Both the position numbers and the translations under genes were made by a program. This document shows, piece after piece, positions 52,236 through 62,180 of a DNA stretch of 64,000 nucleotides. This stretch comes from UBA1858 sp963976865. GTDB taxonomy: Bacteria; Pseudomonadota; Gammaproteobacteria; UBA4575. The stretch covers positions 1-64,000 of the forward strand of contig CAXBLY010000004.1 in assembly GCA_963976865.1 (NCBI GenBank), in the 5' to 3' direction. The notes beneath the pieces were generated by a model. That model saw only the letters and a list, made by a program, of their open reading frames with translations, made no database searches and was not told the DNA's origin. How positions within the stretch are numbered: position 1 is the stretch's first letter; every line of letters starts with the position of its first letter.

Positions 52236-54311
52236 TTATTCTTCGACAGCCTTCATACTTAAACGAATTCGATTCTGCTTATCCACTTCCAGCACTTTGA
52301 CGGTGACCATATCACCTTCAGTCAACTCATCAGAGACATTTTCAACGCGCTCGCTGGATATTTGGGAAATATGGACCAATCCATCACGACCCGGAAGGAT
52401 GGTTACAAATGCACCGAAGTCCATAATTTTCGCCACTTTACCTTCATAAGTAGCCCCGACTTCAACATCCGCAGTAATCAGTTCAATACGTTTTCTGGCT
52501 TCTTCGCCGGCAGCACGATCCACGGATGCAATTTTGATATTGCCTTCATCATCGATGTCAACAGAAGCACCTGTTTCTTCAGTGATTGCACGGATAACTG
52601 CACCACCTTTACCAATAACATCGCGAATCTTGTCCGGATGCACTTTCATTGCCAGTAAGCGCGGAGCAAACTCAGACATTTCAGCAGGATTTTCAATCAC
52701 ATCAGCCATCTTAGAAAGAATATGAATACGTCCATCCTGCGCCTGAGCAAGAGCAACCTTCATGATTTCTTCTGTAATACCCTGGATTTTAATGTCCATC
52801 TGAAGTGCTGTAATACCATCTCGGGTACCCGCTACTTTGAAGTCCATGTCCCCAAGATGATCTTCATCTCCCAGGATATCCGTCAATACTGCGTAATCAT
52901 CACCTTCTTTAATAAGGCCCATTGCGATACCGGCTACCGGTGCTTTAATTGGCACACCTGCATCAAGTAAAGATAAACTGGTACCACAGACTGATGCCAT
53001 CGAGCTGGAACCATTGGATTCAGTAATTTCTGACACCACACGAATCACATAAGGGAACTCTTCCTGTGTTGGCATAATAGCCTGAACACCACGTTTGGCC
53101 AGCTTCCCATGACCAATTTCTCTTCGACCAGGAGAGCCAGTTCTGCCTGCTTCACCTACTGAATATGGAGGGAAGTTGTAATGCAGCATAAAGGTATCTT
53201 TAAATGAACCTTCAATTGCATCGATAATCTGCGCATCACGGCCGGTCCCAAGCGTAGTAACGACTAACGCTTGTGTTTCACCCCGTGTAAACAGTGCTGA
53301 CCCATGAGTGCGAGGCAGCACACGGGTACGCACATATATCGGGCGCACCGTTTTTGTATCTCGTCCATCGATACGTGGCTCACCCGCAATAATTTTTCCG
53401 CGCACAATGCGCTTTTCCAATTTGCCAAACTCAGCACTTACATCTGTGGCACTAGGGCCGTCCTCTGAGCTTATCTCTTCAACCGCTTTCGCTCTCAATT
53501 CACCGACAGCCTGTTGACGAGAGAGCTTCTCTGAAATCTTATAAGCTTCACTTAGCGGCTGTTCAAATGCTGCAGCCACTTTATCTGCCAGCGGTTTATC
53601 TTCTTCCTTGGCTGTCCATTCCCAACGTGGCTTACCTACTTCACTGGCAAGTTCTTTAATTGCATTGATCACCACCTGCATCTCACGATGGCCATACATA
53701 ACCGCACCCAGCATCACATCTTCCGAGAGTATGTTGGCTTCTGACTCAACCATGAGCACAGCGCTATCTGTCCCTGCAACGACTAACTCAAGATCAGACT
53801 CTTCCAACTGACTAAAGGTTGGATTTAAAACATACTCGCCATCAATATAACCTACCTTGGCAGCACCGATAGGACCATCAAAAGGAATGCCAGATATCGC
53901 TAAAGCTGCAGATGTACCAATTAATGCAGGAATATCCGAATCAACATCAGTATTCATCGATACGACGGTGGCGATCACCTGTACTTCGTTTTTAAACCCT
54001 TTCGGGAATAAAGGGCGAATCGGTCGATCAATGAGACGACAGGTTAATGTCTCTTTTTCGGAAGGACGGCCTTCGCGCTTGAAAAAGCCACCAGGAATTT
54101 TACCTGCTGCATAGGTTTTTTCTTGATAGTTAACTGTGAGTGGAAAGAAATCCTGCCCTTCTCTTGCTTCTCTTACACCAACTGCTGTGACCAGAACTGA
54201 GGTATCGCCCATATTAACTAAAACAGCACCGTCTGCCTGACGAGCTATTTCGCTAGTCTCAATAGTGACTTCATGTGCCCCGAATTGGAATGATTTCTTT
54301 ATGCTTTTCAC
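52236..54311 (-). CDS. pnp: Polyribonucleotide nucleotidyltransferase
   Basis: A 691-residue PNPase, the phosphorolytic 3'-5' exoribonuclease and degradosome partner. Two RNase PH domains (GGFFKREGRPSEKETLTCRLIDRPIRP; GSALFTRGETQALVVTTLGT), a central helical domain, then KH (IRDVIGKGGAVIRAITEETGASVDI) and S1 (GATYEGKVAKIMDFGAFVTILPGRDGLVHIS) domains at the C-terminus. It lies downstream of rpsO as in E. coli. Confidence 0.97.
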   Translation of the reverse strand: MKSIKKSFQFGAHEVTIETSEIARQADGAVLVNMGDTSVLVTAVGVREAREGQDFFPLTVNYQEKTYAAGKIPGGFFKREGRPSEKETLTCRLIDRPIRPLFPKGFKNEVQVIATVVSMNTDVDSDIPALIGTSAALAISGIPFDGPIGAAKVGYIDGEYVLNPTFSQLEESDLELVVAGTDSAVLMVESEANILSEDVMLGAVMYGHREMQVVINAIKELASEVGKPRWEWTAKEEDKPLADKVAAAFEQPLSEAYKISEKLSRQQAVGELRAKAVEEISSEDGPSATDVSAEFGKLEKRIVRGKIIAGEPRIDGRDTKTVRPIYVRTRVLPRTHGSALFTRGETQALVVTTLGTGRDAQIIDAIEGSFKDTFMLHYNFPPYSVGEAGRTGSPGRREIGHGKLAKRGVQAIMPTQEEFPYVIRVVSEITESNGSSSMASVCGTSLSLLDAGVPIKAPVAGIAMGLIKEGDDYAVLTDILGDEDHLGDMDFKVAGTRDGITALQMDIKIQGITEEIMKVALAQAQDGRIHILSKMADVIENPAEMSEFAPRLLAMKVHPDKIRDVIGKGGAVIRAITEETGASVDIDDEGNIKIASVDRAAGEEARKRIELITADVEVGATYEGKVAKIMDFGAFVTILPGRDGLVHISQISSERVENVSDELTEGDMVTVKVLEVDKQNRIRLSMKAVEE

Positions 54312-54412
54312 TCAAGATTTCCTGTATAAATTGAACGTTAAATTTTGTATATAAGAATACGCCACCATGCTGCCGGCACAGTGCTAATCAAAGATTTTCC
54401 TATATAAAAGGC

Positions 54413-54439
54413 ATGGCTACGCAGTGTTTGCTGAGCCAT
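54413..54439 (-). promoter_or_regulatory. Hairpin between rpsO and pnp (RNase III-type position)
   Basis: ATGGCT-CA-GCA pairs with TGC-GT-AGCCAT around a short loop, with a two-base internal mismatch. In E. coli the rpsO-pnp gap contains hairpins cut by RNase III that start PNPase autoregulation. Position suggests a similar role, but sequence alone does not prove it. Confidence 0.45.
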
Positions 54440-54447
54440 AGTTGATA

Positions 54448-54717
54448 TTATCGGCGCAGGCCTAATGATGAAATCAGCTGCTGGTAGCGTTGCTGATCCT
54501 TACGTTTAATGTAATCGAGCAACTTGCGTCTTTGATTGACCAGCTTCAATAAGCCGTGTCTGGAATGATGGTCATGCTTGTGGCTTGAAAAATGATCACT
54601 AAGGTACTTTATACGAGCAGATAGTAATGCCACCTGAACTTCAGGTGAACCTGTGTCATTTGCTGACTGTTGATACTGCTTGACGATGCCCGATTTATCT
54701 TCCGCTGTTAGTGCCAT
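54448..54717 (-). CDS. rpsO: Ribosomal protein S15 (uS15)
   Basis: An 89-residue protein, the exact length of E. coli S15. It has SPEVQVALLSARIKYLSDHFSSHKHDHHSRHGLLKLVNQRRKLLDYIKR, the family core that contacts 16S rRNA helices 20-22, and ends LGLRR. It lies between truB and pnp. Confidence 0.98.
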   Translation of the reverse strand: MALTAEDKSGIVKQYQQSANDTGSPEVQVALLSARIKYLSDHFSSHKHDHHSRHGLLKLVNQRRKLLDYIKRKDQQRYQQLISSLGLRR

Positions 54718-54811
54718 TTTTATAAACTTTTCTAGTATTGATTACTGGATGGTATTCCTAAGAGAGCGCGATTCTACCATGTGTCCGCAAAGGCACAATA
54801 CCTTAATTGCC

Positions 54812-55729
54812 TTATGACATATAAAACTTACTAAAATGGACAAATCCATCATCATTCTGCTCTCCCAAGCCTCGAAAAACCCGATTGGTATCATAAATAC
54901 GGATATATTTGCTATTTATATCTGCTGGAAATCTGATTTTCCTGCCCTGTTCCAGTGACAATAGCAGTCCATTCTTCATCTCGAGCCTTGGGTATTCATA
55001 AAAAGCGACTTCCGGCGCCAGCATTGTTTTTTCCAGTGCCACGGCTCCATCACAACTTATCTGTTCTAATTGCTCATAGGTATACATGTCATAGGTATGC
55101 CCAAATTCACCGACAGATAAACGACGTAATTCATCCACATGCGCCAGACACCCAAGTTTTGCGCCTATATCTTCAACCAGCGTACGAATATAAGTGCCTT
55201 TCGAGCAATGTACCGTCATACCAACTTTATTATCCTGAATATGATCAATCACAATAGAATCAATCTGTACCTGACGCGAAGGACGCTCTATTTGCTTCCC
55301 TTCTCTTGCCAGCTTGTACATTGGCACACCGTCTTTTTTAATTGCCGAGTACATCGGTGGTATCTGATCAATAACACCCACAAATGTACTGGCTGTCTCG
55401 GCAATGGCATCTAGATGCTGCTGTTTCACATCCGCCGTTGCAATTACCTGCCCTTCTTTATCCCCTGTGTCTGTCTGTTCGCCCAGTTTTGCTACTGTGT
55501 AGTAAGCTTTCCTGGCACCCATTACGTGATCTGCGAGTTTGGTTGCTCGTCCAAAGCACAGGACTAACGCACCTGTTGCCAGTGGATCCAGCGTGCCGGT
55601 ATGTCCCACTTTTTTTGCATTAAACAGGCGCTTCACCTGCTGTAGTGCATGGTTAGAACTAAGCCCGAGAGATTTATCAAGAACGAGCAATCCGTGAATA
55701 TCGCGACTAAATTTATTTTTCTTGGCCAA
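54812..55729 (-). CDS. truB: tRNA pseudouridine-55 synthase
   Basis: A 305-residue enzyme making pseudouridine 55 in the T-loop of tRNAs. The catalytic Asp48 is in GHTGTLDPLATG, with GLLVLDKSLGLSSNHALQ at the N-terminus, CSKGTYIRTLVEDIG, and a C-terminal PUA-like region. It is downstream of rbfA and upstream of rpsO in the usual order. Confidence 0.97.
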   Translation of the reverse strand: MAKKNKFSRDIHGLLVLDKSLGLSSNHALQQVKRLFNAKKVGHTGTLDPLATGALVLCFGRATKLADHVMGARKAYYTVAKLGEQTDTGDKEGQVIATADVKQQHLDAIAETASTFVGVIDQIPPMYSAIKKDGVPMYKLAREGKQIERPSRQVQIDSIVIDHIQDNKVGMTVHCSKGTYIRTLVEDIGAKLGCLAHVDELRRLSVGEFGHTYDMYTYEQLEQISCDGAVALEKTMLAPEVAFYEYPRLEMKNGLLLSLEQGRKIRFPADINSKYIRIYDTNRVFRGLGEQNDDGFVHFSKFYMS

Positions 55730-55806
55730 GACGGGAAATTAAAAAGTTAAGGTGATGCGGACGGTAAATCAAAAAGATCAGGCGCACTGATTACGCGAAT
55801 TTGAAC

Positions 55807-56157
55807 TTAATCCTGCTTTTCCTTTGCCAGAATTTCGTTCAATCGTGCTGATCGTTCCAGTGTGTCATCGTAATGAAATGATAATGTGGGGACAATTCGC
55901 AAACGCATTATTCTCCCCAGCTCTTTACGCAGATATGCAGAGCAACTATTCAGGCCAGCCTGTAATTCTTCAACATCCTTATTTTGCGTGTAAGGAGAGA
56001 AATATATTTTTGCAGCAGAAAGGTCTTTCGTTACCACGACTTCTGAAATTGAAAGATCCTTAACTCTCGGGTCGTTAACTGAGTCTCTGATCAGAACAGC
56101 AAGCTCTCTTCTAATTTGTTCAGCGACGCGTAATGCACGAGGAAAATCCTTAGGCAT
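55807..56157 (-). CDS. rbfA: 30S ribosome-binding factor A
   Basis: A 116-residue KH-like cold-shock ribosome maturation factor acting on the 16S 5' helix. It has RVAEQIRRELAVLIRD, DPRVKDLSISEVVVTKDLSAAKIYFS, and RLRIVPTLSFHYDDTLERSARLNEIL. Its start lies two bases after the infB stop. Confidence 0.96.
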   Translation of the reverse strand: MPKDFPRALRVAEQIRRELAVLIRDSVNDPRVKDLSISEVVVTKDLSAAKIYFSPYTQNKDVEELQAGLNSCSAYLRKELGRIMRLRIVPTLSFHYDDTLERSARLNEILAKEKQD

Positions 56158-56159
56158 AC

Positions 56160-58667
56160 TTAGGCAATCGTTCGAGCAACTTCAGTTCGCTCGTAGACTT
56201 CAATATTATCGCCCGGCTTAACATCGTTGTAGTTCTTCACTGCAATTCCACATTCCGTTCCAGCACGTACTTCGGACACATCATCTTTATGGCGACGCAA
56301 AGACTCCAGCTCGCCTTCATATATAACGACATTATCTCGCAACACACGAATCGGATTACCTTTCTTGACAACACCATCAACAACCTGACAGCCAGCTACC
56401 GCACCTAGCACTGACGACTTAAAGACGTCTTTAACTTCTGCAATACCCACAATTTCTTCCCGCAACTCAGGAGATAGCAGGCCGCTCATTGCACTCTTAA
56501 CGTCATCTATTGCTTCATAAATAATGCTGTAGTAACGCAAATCGACGCCATTTTCATCGATAGCTCTACGGGCACTCGCATCTGCTCGAACATTAAAACC
56601 AATCACGATTGCGCTGGATGCAGCTGCAAGATTGATATCTGACTCAGTAATCCCTCCTACACCGGCACTGACAATAGTCACTTTTACCTCGTCGGTAGAA
56701 AGGCCTTCCAATGAATCACGCAAGGCTTCTGCACTACCCTGTACATCCGCTTTAACCAGAATATTGACTGCTGCAATTTCACCGTCCTGCATTTGATTAA
56801 AGATATTTTCAAGTTTTGCTGATTGTTGTGCCGCAAGTTTTGACTCTCGTGTCTTGCCTTTACGCACTTCAGCAACTTCACGCGCTTTACGATCATTTTC
56901 AACAACAATTGCTTCTTCACCCGCATTCACTGTTCCTGACAAACCCAGCACTACAACTGGCAGCGAGGGACCAGCAGACTCAACCGGCTTGCCCTGTTCA
57001 TCAAACATTGCACGAACACGTCCATATTCCTCACCACACAATAAAATATCTCCTCGAGACAACTTGCCTTCCTGTACCAGTATAGTACTCACCGGGCCGC
57101 GCCCTTTATCCAGCGTGGATTCAATGACAATGCCGGTCGCAGGACCATCAGGCACACCCACTAATTCCATTACTTCAGCCTGCAGGCTCAACGCATTTAG
57201 CAGATCATCTATTCCCTGGCCGGTCTTTGCAGAGACATTAATAAACTGCACGTCTCCACCCCACTCTTCAGGGATAACTTCCAGCCCTGACAAATCTGTG
57301 CGCACACGATCCGGGTCAGCATCTTCTTTATCAATTTTATTCACCGCAACCACGATTGGAACACCGGCGGCTTTTGAGTGTTTTACTGCTTCAGCAGTTT
57401 GTGGCATCACACCATCATCTGCAGATACAACCAGAATGACAATATCAGTTGCCTGGGCTCCTCTGGCACGCATCGCTGTAAATGCCGCGTGTCCGGGCGT
57501 ATCCAGGAAGGTAATGACACCATTTGGTGTTTCTACATGATAGGCACCGATGTGCTGAGTAATTCCGCCCGCTTCTCCGGCTGCTACGCGTGAATGACGA
57601 ATATAATCCAGCAATGACGTTTTACCGTGATCAACATGACCCATGACTGTGACAACAGGAGGGCGAGGAACAGAGGCTTCGGAGTCGTAAACATGTTTAA
57701 CTACTTTAGACTCAATATCATTTTCTTCAAAGGCCTTGGCGGTATGGCCGAGCTCTTCCACAACCAGAATTGCTGTGTCCTGATCAATCACCTGATTAAT
57801 AGTGGCCATTGCCCCCATATTCATCATGACCTTTATGACTTCCGCAGCTTTAATTGCCATTTTTTGCGCAAGGTCTGACACTGAGATACTTTCAGGAATT
57901 AATACTTCTCTTACCACTGGAGCAACCGGGCGTTCGAACCCATGCTTACCTGATGCTTCTACTCGCTGTGTACGTGATCTCGCTTTTGGTTTGCGACGGC
58001 CTCGCTTATCACTGGCAACATGCAGTTCCTTACGCTTTCCGTGATCTTCATCTTTTCCTTTCTTGCGACCTGACTTCTTGTCTTTTGCCGGGGCCTCTTT
58101 AGGAGCAGCCGGGACGGCAGCAGTGGTTGCAGCCTGTTTTTCCTGAGCTGCCGCTGCAGCTTCTGCGGCAATACGCTGCTCTTCTGCTTCTTTAGCCAGT
58201 ACTTCTTCCTGGGCTTTACGTTCTTCTTCGGCAATTCGTGCCGCCTCTGCGTCTTTCAGATCCTGCTCTTTTTTCTCAGCAGCCAGTCTTTGCTGCTCGA
58301 TCTCTTCCTCTTCTTTGCGCTTTTGCTCCTGCTCTTCAATGAGCTCGCTGCGCTTAACGTAAGTTTTCTTTCTGCGCACTTCAACATTGACGGTTTTTGT
58401 ATTTGCTGCGCGCCCTTGTCCACCACTGACTTTTAGTTGTGATGTACTCTTACGCCTTAGAGTAATTTTTTTACCTTCTTCAGCAGAACCGCCTAGCTTC
58501 GCGCCTTTGCTTTGGCGTAAATGTTCCAGCAGCTGCAACTTTTCACTGTCTGAGATTTCCTGATCAGGCGCAGAAAAACTGAGTCCAGCATCCTTTAGTT
58601 GCTCCAGTAATTTATCAACTGGAGTCCCTACGACTTCTGCTAATTGTTGTACAGTGACTTGTGCCAT
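56160..58667 (-). CDS. infB: Translation initiation factor IF-2
   Basis: An 835-residue GTPase that brings initiator fMet-tRNA to the 30S subunit. The N-terminal domain (MAQVTVQQLAEVVGTPVDKLL) is followed by a long charged Glu/Lys/Ala linker (about 95-245). The G domain starts near residue 340 with GHVDHGKTS, DTPGHAAFT and NKIDKEDAD. Domains II-IV at the C-terminus end EVARTIA. Linker length is close to the E. coli long form (890 residues overall there). The initiator tRNA gene is in the same region. Confidence 0.97.
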   Translation of the reverse strand: MAQVTVQQLAEVVGTPVDKLLEQLKDAGLSFSAPDQEISDSEKLQLLEHLRQSKGAKLGGSAEEGKKITLRRKSTSQLKVSGGQGRAANTKTVNVEVRRKKTYVKRSELIEEQEQKRKEEEEIEQQRLAAEKKEQDLKDAEAARIAEEERKAQEEVLAKEAEEQRIAAEAAAAAQEKQAATTAAVPAAPKEAPAKDKKSGRKKGKDEDHGKRKELHVASDKRGRRKPKARSRTQRVEASGKHGFERPVAPVVREVLIPESISVSDLAQKMAIKAAEVIKVMMNMGAMATINQVIDQDTAILVVEELGHTAKAFEENDIESKVVKHVYDSEASVPRPPVVTVMGHVDHGKTSLLDYIRHSRVAAGEAGGITQHIGAYHVETPNGVITFLDTPGHAAFTAMRARGAQATDIVILVVSADDGVMPQTAEAVKHSKAAGVPIVVAVNKIDKEDADPDRVRTDLSGLEVIPEEWGGDVQFINVSAKTGQGIDDLLNALSLQAEVMELVGVPDGPATGIVIESTLDKGRGPVSTILVQEGKLSRGDILLCGEEYGRVRAMFDEQGKPVESAGPSLPVVVLGLSGTVNAGEEAIVVENDRKAREVAEVRKGKTRESKLAAQQSAKLENIFNQMQDGEIAAVNILVKADVQGSAEALRDSLEGLSTDEVKVTIVSAGVGGITESDINLAAASSAIVIGFNVRADASARRAIDENGVDLRYYSIIYEAIDDVKSAMSGLLSPELREEIVGIAEVKDVFKSSVLGAVAGCQVVDGVVKKGNPIRVLRDNVVIYEGELESLRRHKDDVSEVRAGTECGIAVKNYNDVKPGDNIEVYERTEVARTIA

Positions 58668-58679
58668 GCGCCCTCTATT

Positions 58680-60179
58680 TTATTTTGTTTCTTCCGCTGC
58701 AAACCATGGTGCACGTGCTTCCATTATCAGTTCGCCTGCTTTTTCTTCGGTTAATCCTTCTATATCAGCAATATCATCAACCGCTTGTTCAGCCAGATCT
58801 TCCATTGTGATTATACCTTTGGCAGCCAGCTCAAAAGCCAGATCCCGCGTCATGCTTTGCATGCCCAGCAGATCTTCGGCTGGCTCGGCACTATCTTCTC
58901 CTCCACCAGAAATAGCCAGAGTTAATAATGCGTCTCGTGCACGACCTCTTAACTCTTCGACCATTTGCTCGTCAAACTCTTCTACTTCCAGCAGTTCTTT
59001 AGGTGGAACGTAAGCAATTTCATCGACTGTCGAAAATCCTTCCTGGACCAAAATTGCGGCCACTTCTTCATCGACATCCAATTGATCCATGAACAATTGT
59101 TGAAGAACTTTCATTTCACCTTCGTTCTTCTCTTCAGCCTGGCCCTCGGTCATTACATTCAGTTCCCAGCCAGTCAGTTCGCTGGCGAGCTTCACATTCT
59201 GACCACCCCGGCCAATCGCCTGTGATAATTTTTCTTCTTCTACGGCGATATCCATACTGTTGGATTCTTCATCAACGACAATTGAAAGCGTCACCGCAGG
59301 GGACATTGCGTTAATCACAAATTGCGCAGGATTCTCATCCCACAAAATAATATCAATTCGCTCGCCTGCCAGCTCATTGGATACTGATTGAACTCGTGAG
59401 CCACGCATACCTACGCAGGCACCTACCGGATCAAGTCTTGGATCAAGTGAACGTACGGCGATTTTTGCTCTCAAACCCGGGTCACGCGCCGCACCCAGAA
59501 CATCAATGACGTTTTGGCCAACTTCCGGGACTTCAAGCTTGAATAATTCAATTAAAAACTCTGGTGCGGTTCGAGTAAGAAACAATTGTGGCCCACGTAC
59601 TTCAGAACGTACATCTTTCAGGTAAGCTCGAATACGGTCACCGGGACGGATAGATTCACGTGGTATCAGGTCTTCCCTGGGAATAAAACCTTCGGCGTTT
59701 CCTCCCAAATCGATATACACCCCGCTATGTTCAGAGCGTTTGACAACGCCCATCACCAGCTCACCAATGCGGTCAGAATATGCATCTACAATTTGTGCCC
59801 GCTCTGCCTCACGCACCTTCTGCACAATCACCTGTTTCGCGGTATGCGCAGCAATACGACCAAAAGCCACAGACTCGATACTTTCTTCCACGTATTCACC
59901 CACCTGAATATCGGGGTGGTTTTGTATCGCATAGCTATAAAGAATCTGCTTATCGGGAGATTCGAATTCAGGGTCTTCGTCATCCATGACCAGCCAGCGC
60001 CTGTATGTATCGTAATCACCAGACTCACGATCGATACCAACACGAACTTCAATGTCCTTGGTGTAGCGCTTTCGTGTTGCTGTTGCCAGTGCAGCTTCTA
60101 TCGCCTGAAAAATGATATCTTTTTCAACACCTTTCTCATTTGAGACAGTGTCCGCAACCATTAAAATCTCTTTATTCAT
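58680..60179 (-). CDS. nusA: Transcription termination/antitermination factor NusA
   Basis: A 499-residue factor. An N-terminal RNA-polymerase-binding domain starts MNKEILMVADTVSNEKGV. S1 is at about 135-200 (GVVKRSEHSGVYIDLGGNAEGFIPREDL), two KH domains at 200-350 (VGACVGMRGSRVQSV; AIGRGGQNVKLASELTGW), and C-terminal acidic repeats follow (about 360-495) that bind alpha-CTD or lambda N in E. coli. Between rimP and infB as usual. Confidence 0.97.
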   Translation of the reverse strand: MNKEILMVADTVSNEKGVEKDIIFQAIEAALATATRKRYTKDIEVRVGIDRESGDYDTYRRWLVMDDEDPEFESPDKQILYSYAIQNHPDIQVGEYVEESIESVAFGRIAAHTAKQVIVQKVREAERAQIVDAYSDRIGELVMGVVKRSEHSGVYIDLGGNAEGFIPREDLIPRESIRPGDRIRAYLKDVRSEVRGPQLFLTRTAPEFLIELFKLEVPEVGQNVIDVLGAARDPGLRAKIAVRSLDPRLDPVGACVGMRGSRVQSVSNELAGERIDIILWDENPAQFVINAMSPAVTLSIVVDEESNSMDIAVEEEKLSQAIGRGGQNVKLASELTGWELNVMTEGQAEEKNEGEMKVLQQLFMDQLDVDEEVAAILVQEGFSTVDEIAYVPPKELLEVEEFDEQMVEELRGRARDALLTLAISGGGEDSAEPAEDLLGMQSMTRDLAFELAAKGIITMEDLAEQAVDDIADIEGLTEEKAGELIMEARAPWFAAEETK

Positions 60180-60202
60180 AAACCGTGCGTTCCTAAAATG
60201 CC

Positions 60203-60664
60203 TTATTTTAAATCGCTATAAATTAAATTTGCTCTTTTCACCGCGTTAAAAGGAAACTCAACCAAATCTCCATCAACCGTCATAGTAATGTTTTCTTCAT
60301 CTATTTTAGTCAATTGACCTAAAAAATTTCTTCTTTCCTGAACTGCCCAGCCCAGTCTCACTTTAATCTCTTCCCCTAAATACTTTTCGAAATGTTCACG
60401 CTTCATCAACGGACGATCCAGCCCCGGTGATGACACTTCTAATGTATACGCAACACTGATAGGGTCTTCTACATCCAGTATTCCGCTGACCTGGTGACTC
60501 ACCTCTGAGCAATTATCGACGCTAATGCCATCCTTATGGTCAATAAATATTTTCACTAGCGCATGGTTTTCAGAGCTTCTCAACTGAACACCCCAGAGAT
60601 CAAAGCCCAATCCTTGTACAATTGGCTCAAATAAGGCCTCAAGTCCATCCGAGTCTAGCTTCAC
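60203..60664 (-). CDS. rimP: Ribosome maturation factor RimP
   Basis: About 153 residues; a 30S assembly factor. It has LEALFEPIVQGLGFDLWGVQLR, VSHQVSGILDVEDPISVAYTLEVSSPGLDRPL and FNAVKRANLIYSDL. I chose GTG 60664 because homologues begin right before this alignment and AGGGG lies eight bases upstream; the frame opens 15 codons further. A terminator stands 44 bases upstream of this start, consistent with a separate or attenuated promoter for the nusA operon. Confidence 0.93.
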   Translation of the reverse strand: MKLDSDGLEALFEPIVQGLGFDLWGVQLRSSENHALVKIFIDHKDGISVDNCSEVSHQVSGILDVEDPISVAYTLEVSSPGLDRPLMKREHFEKYLGEEIKVRLGWAVQERRNFLGQLTKIDEENITMTVDGDLVEFPFNAVKRANLIYSDLK

Positions 60665-60707
60665 GTCCGTGCCCCTATAAAAATCACAGAATTTTCGTTT
60701 GGCCAAC

Positions 60708-60728
60708 AAAAAAGCCCCAAACGGGGCC
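60708..60728 (-). terminator. Rho-independent terminator upstream of rimP
   Basis: On the minus strand GGCCCC-GTTT-GGGGC is followed by a run of six T. It lies after the polysaccharide deacetylase gene and before rimP, so it ends the deacetylase transcript or attenuates entry into the rimP-nusA operon. Confidence 0.88.
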
Positions 60729-60844
60729 TCTAACTAACTTCCTATGTTCACCACAACAACTACCAACCGCTGGATTATATTTTACGCCGCATGATTCGGC
60801 AACCACAATTACGCCTATCTCACCATTTAAATCAGGCGATAGCG

Positions 60845-61873
60845 TTAGGATCTGATCATTCTGAGTATTTCGTTGAACCCTGACACCTCTGCCTCAAACT
60901 CAATCTGTGATACGCGCGAGCTGTCCAGAATCCTTGGCCAGGCAAATAACGGGGTTTTTTCATCGACCAAGCCAATTTGGCATGTGGTTGCCGTCAGCAC
61001 CTCTTCTTCAGACAAGGCATCCCAATGCCGCTCAGACCACACGCCACTTGGGTAGCAAAAGTGTGTCATCGGCTTATCCAGAAGTGGATTAATCACCTCT
61101 TTATTATCGCGTATCTCTTTTTTCGCAATTTCATGATCGACAGGAAACGTATGCCGATGAGTATGTAATTGAATATCAATGCCAAATTGTTTAAATTCAG
61201 CCAACTCTTGTTTATTAACAATATTAAAGAGCCTGTCTTTATTTAGCTGCTGGTAATCCACCTGCAATAGCTCACCCAACTTTTCAAGCAGTTCGACTCT
61301 CTTCTCATTGCCCTTTAATGGCTGCCCAAATTCTTTAACTGCAATCGCGATCTTATTTTTATTTTCAGGATTTAAAGCGCAATCTTTATGTTCACTCAAT
61401 GCAGGTATCCCCAACTGAGAAAAATCTGCACGAGGAACTTCCGTTTTCCAAAACATGTAGCCCACTGCCAACGTAAATACAGGACAATCTCTATCGAAAA
61501 AATAAGAAGTTAAATATAAAGTTGAAGGAAACTCATGTTGCTTAAGAATGGGCGCCGCTTTTTTCAATACACTAACGAAGCCATCATCAATCGTTATCAC
61601 AACACGATTATTAGCTTTAATACCTTTACTTACATTTTGATAAGCCTCATCCAGGCCAATCACCTGATAACCTTTACGTTTCAAATAATTCATTCTATGA
61701 GCAAAGACTTCAGGCTCGATAAAAAGCCCAGGCACATTCAAATGCTCGTCTATCGTGGTAAATGCGTGGTAGCAAAGCACTCTCACCTTGTTGCGCAATA
61801 GCCAACGTGAGATCGCAAACAATCCCAAGTATTTGCTAGTAATGAAAACAGATTTTTTTACCAAGGGAGACAT
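60845..61873 (-). CDS. Polysaccharide deacetylase-family (NodB-like) protein
   Basis: A 342-residue carbohydrate esterase 4-type protein. VLCYHAFTTIDEH, then the metal/base motif VVITIDDGFVS (TxDDG), FPSTLYLTSYFFDRD, and a HTHRHTFP His-x3-His motif, followed by HFCYPSGVWSERH. It removes N-acetyl groups from a glycan; related proteins act in O-antigen or capsule modification. The first ~25 residues contain a hydrophobic segment that may anchor it. It interrupts the usual tRNA-fMet-rimP linkage and is probably a lineage-specific insertion. Confidence 0.85.
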   Translation of the reverse strand: MSPLVKKSVFITSKYLGLFAISRWLLRNKVRVLCYHAFTTIDEHLNVPGLFIEPEVFAHRMNYLKRKGYQVIGLDEAYQNVSKGIKANNRVVITIDDGFVSVLKKAAPILKQHEFPSTLYLTSYFFDRDCPVFTLAVGYMFWKTEVPRADFSQLGIPALSEHKDCALNPENKNKIAIAVKEFGQPLKGNEKRVELLEKLGELLQVDYQQLNKDRLFNIVNKQELAEFKQFGIDIQLHTHRHTFPVDHEIAKKEIRDNKEVINPLLDKPMTHFCYPSGVWSERHWDALSEEEVLTATTCQIGLVDEKTPLFAWPRILDSSRVSQIEFEAEVSGFNEILRMIRS

Positions 61874-62103
61874 ATTGAAGCGTATAACAGCATTCTAATT
61901 ACACAAGCCAGCATTAGAACTTAAATCGTAGTTCAACGCTGAGTAATCAACCACAAACCGGCCAAAAAATATGACTTAAGGCTTTATATTGAAATTTCCA
62001 AGGCCACTAAGACGACGATCATAACAAAGTGTATCAACACCATCTGACACTGAATGCTACGCTCACCGGATTTATGAGCTGAGTATTATATTTGAGGATA
62101 TAG

Positions 62104-62180
62104 TGGTAGCGGGGGCAGGATTTGAACCTGCGACCTTCGGGTTATGAGCCCGACGAGCTGCCAGACTGCTCCACCCCGCA
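62104..62180 (-). tRNA. Initiator tRNA-fMet (anticodon CAT)
   Basis: A 77-nt tRNA with encoded CCA. The anticodon stem GGG..CCC around CTCATAA (three G-C pairs) is the hallmark of initiator tRNAs. Positions 1 and 72 are T and T, so they do not pair, as required for formylation, though E. coli uses C and A. The T-loop is GGTTCAAATCC. Its position between nuoN and the rimP-nusA-infB operon is that of metY in E. coli. Confidence 0.96.

Noticed and set aside
56854..57540. Long antisense frame of 228 codons within infB
   Set aside because: It lies entirely within the conserved IF-2 GTPase region and has the Ser/Thr-rich composition of antisense reading.
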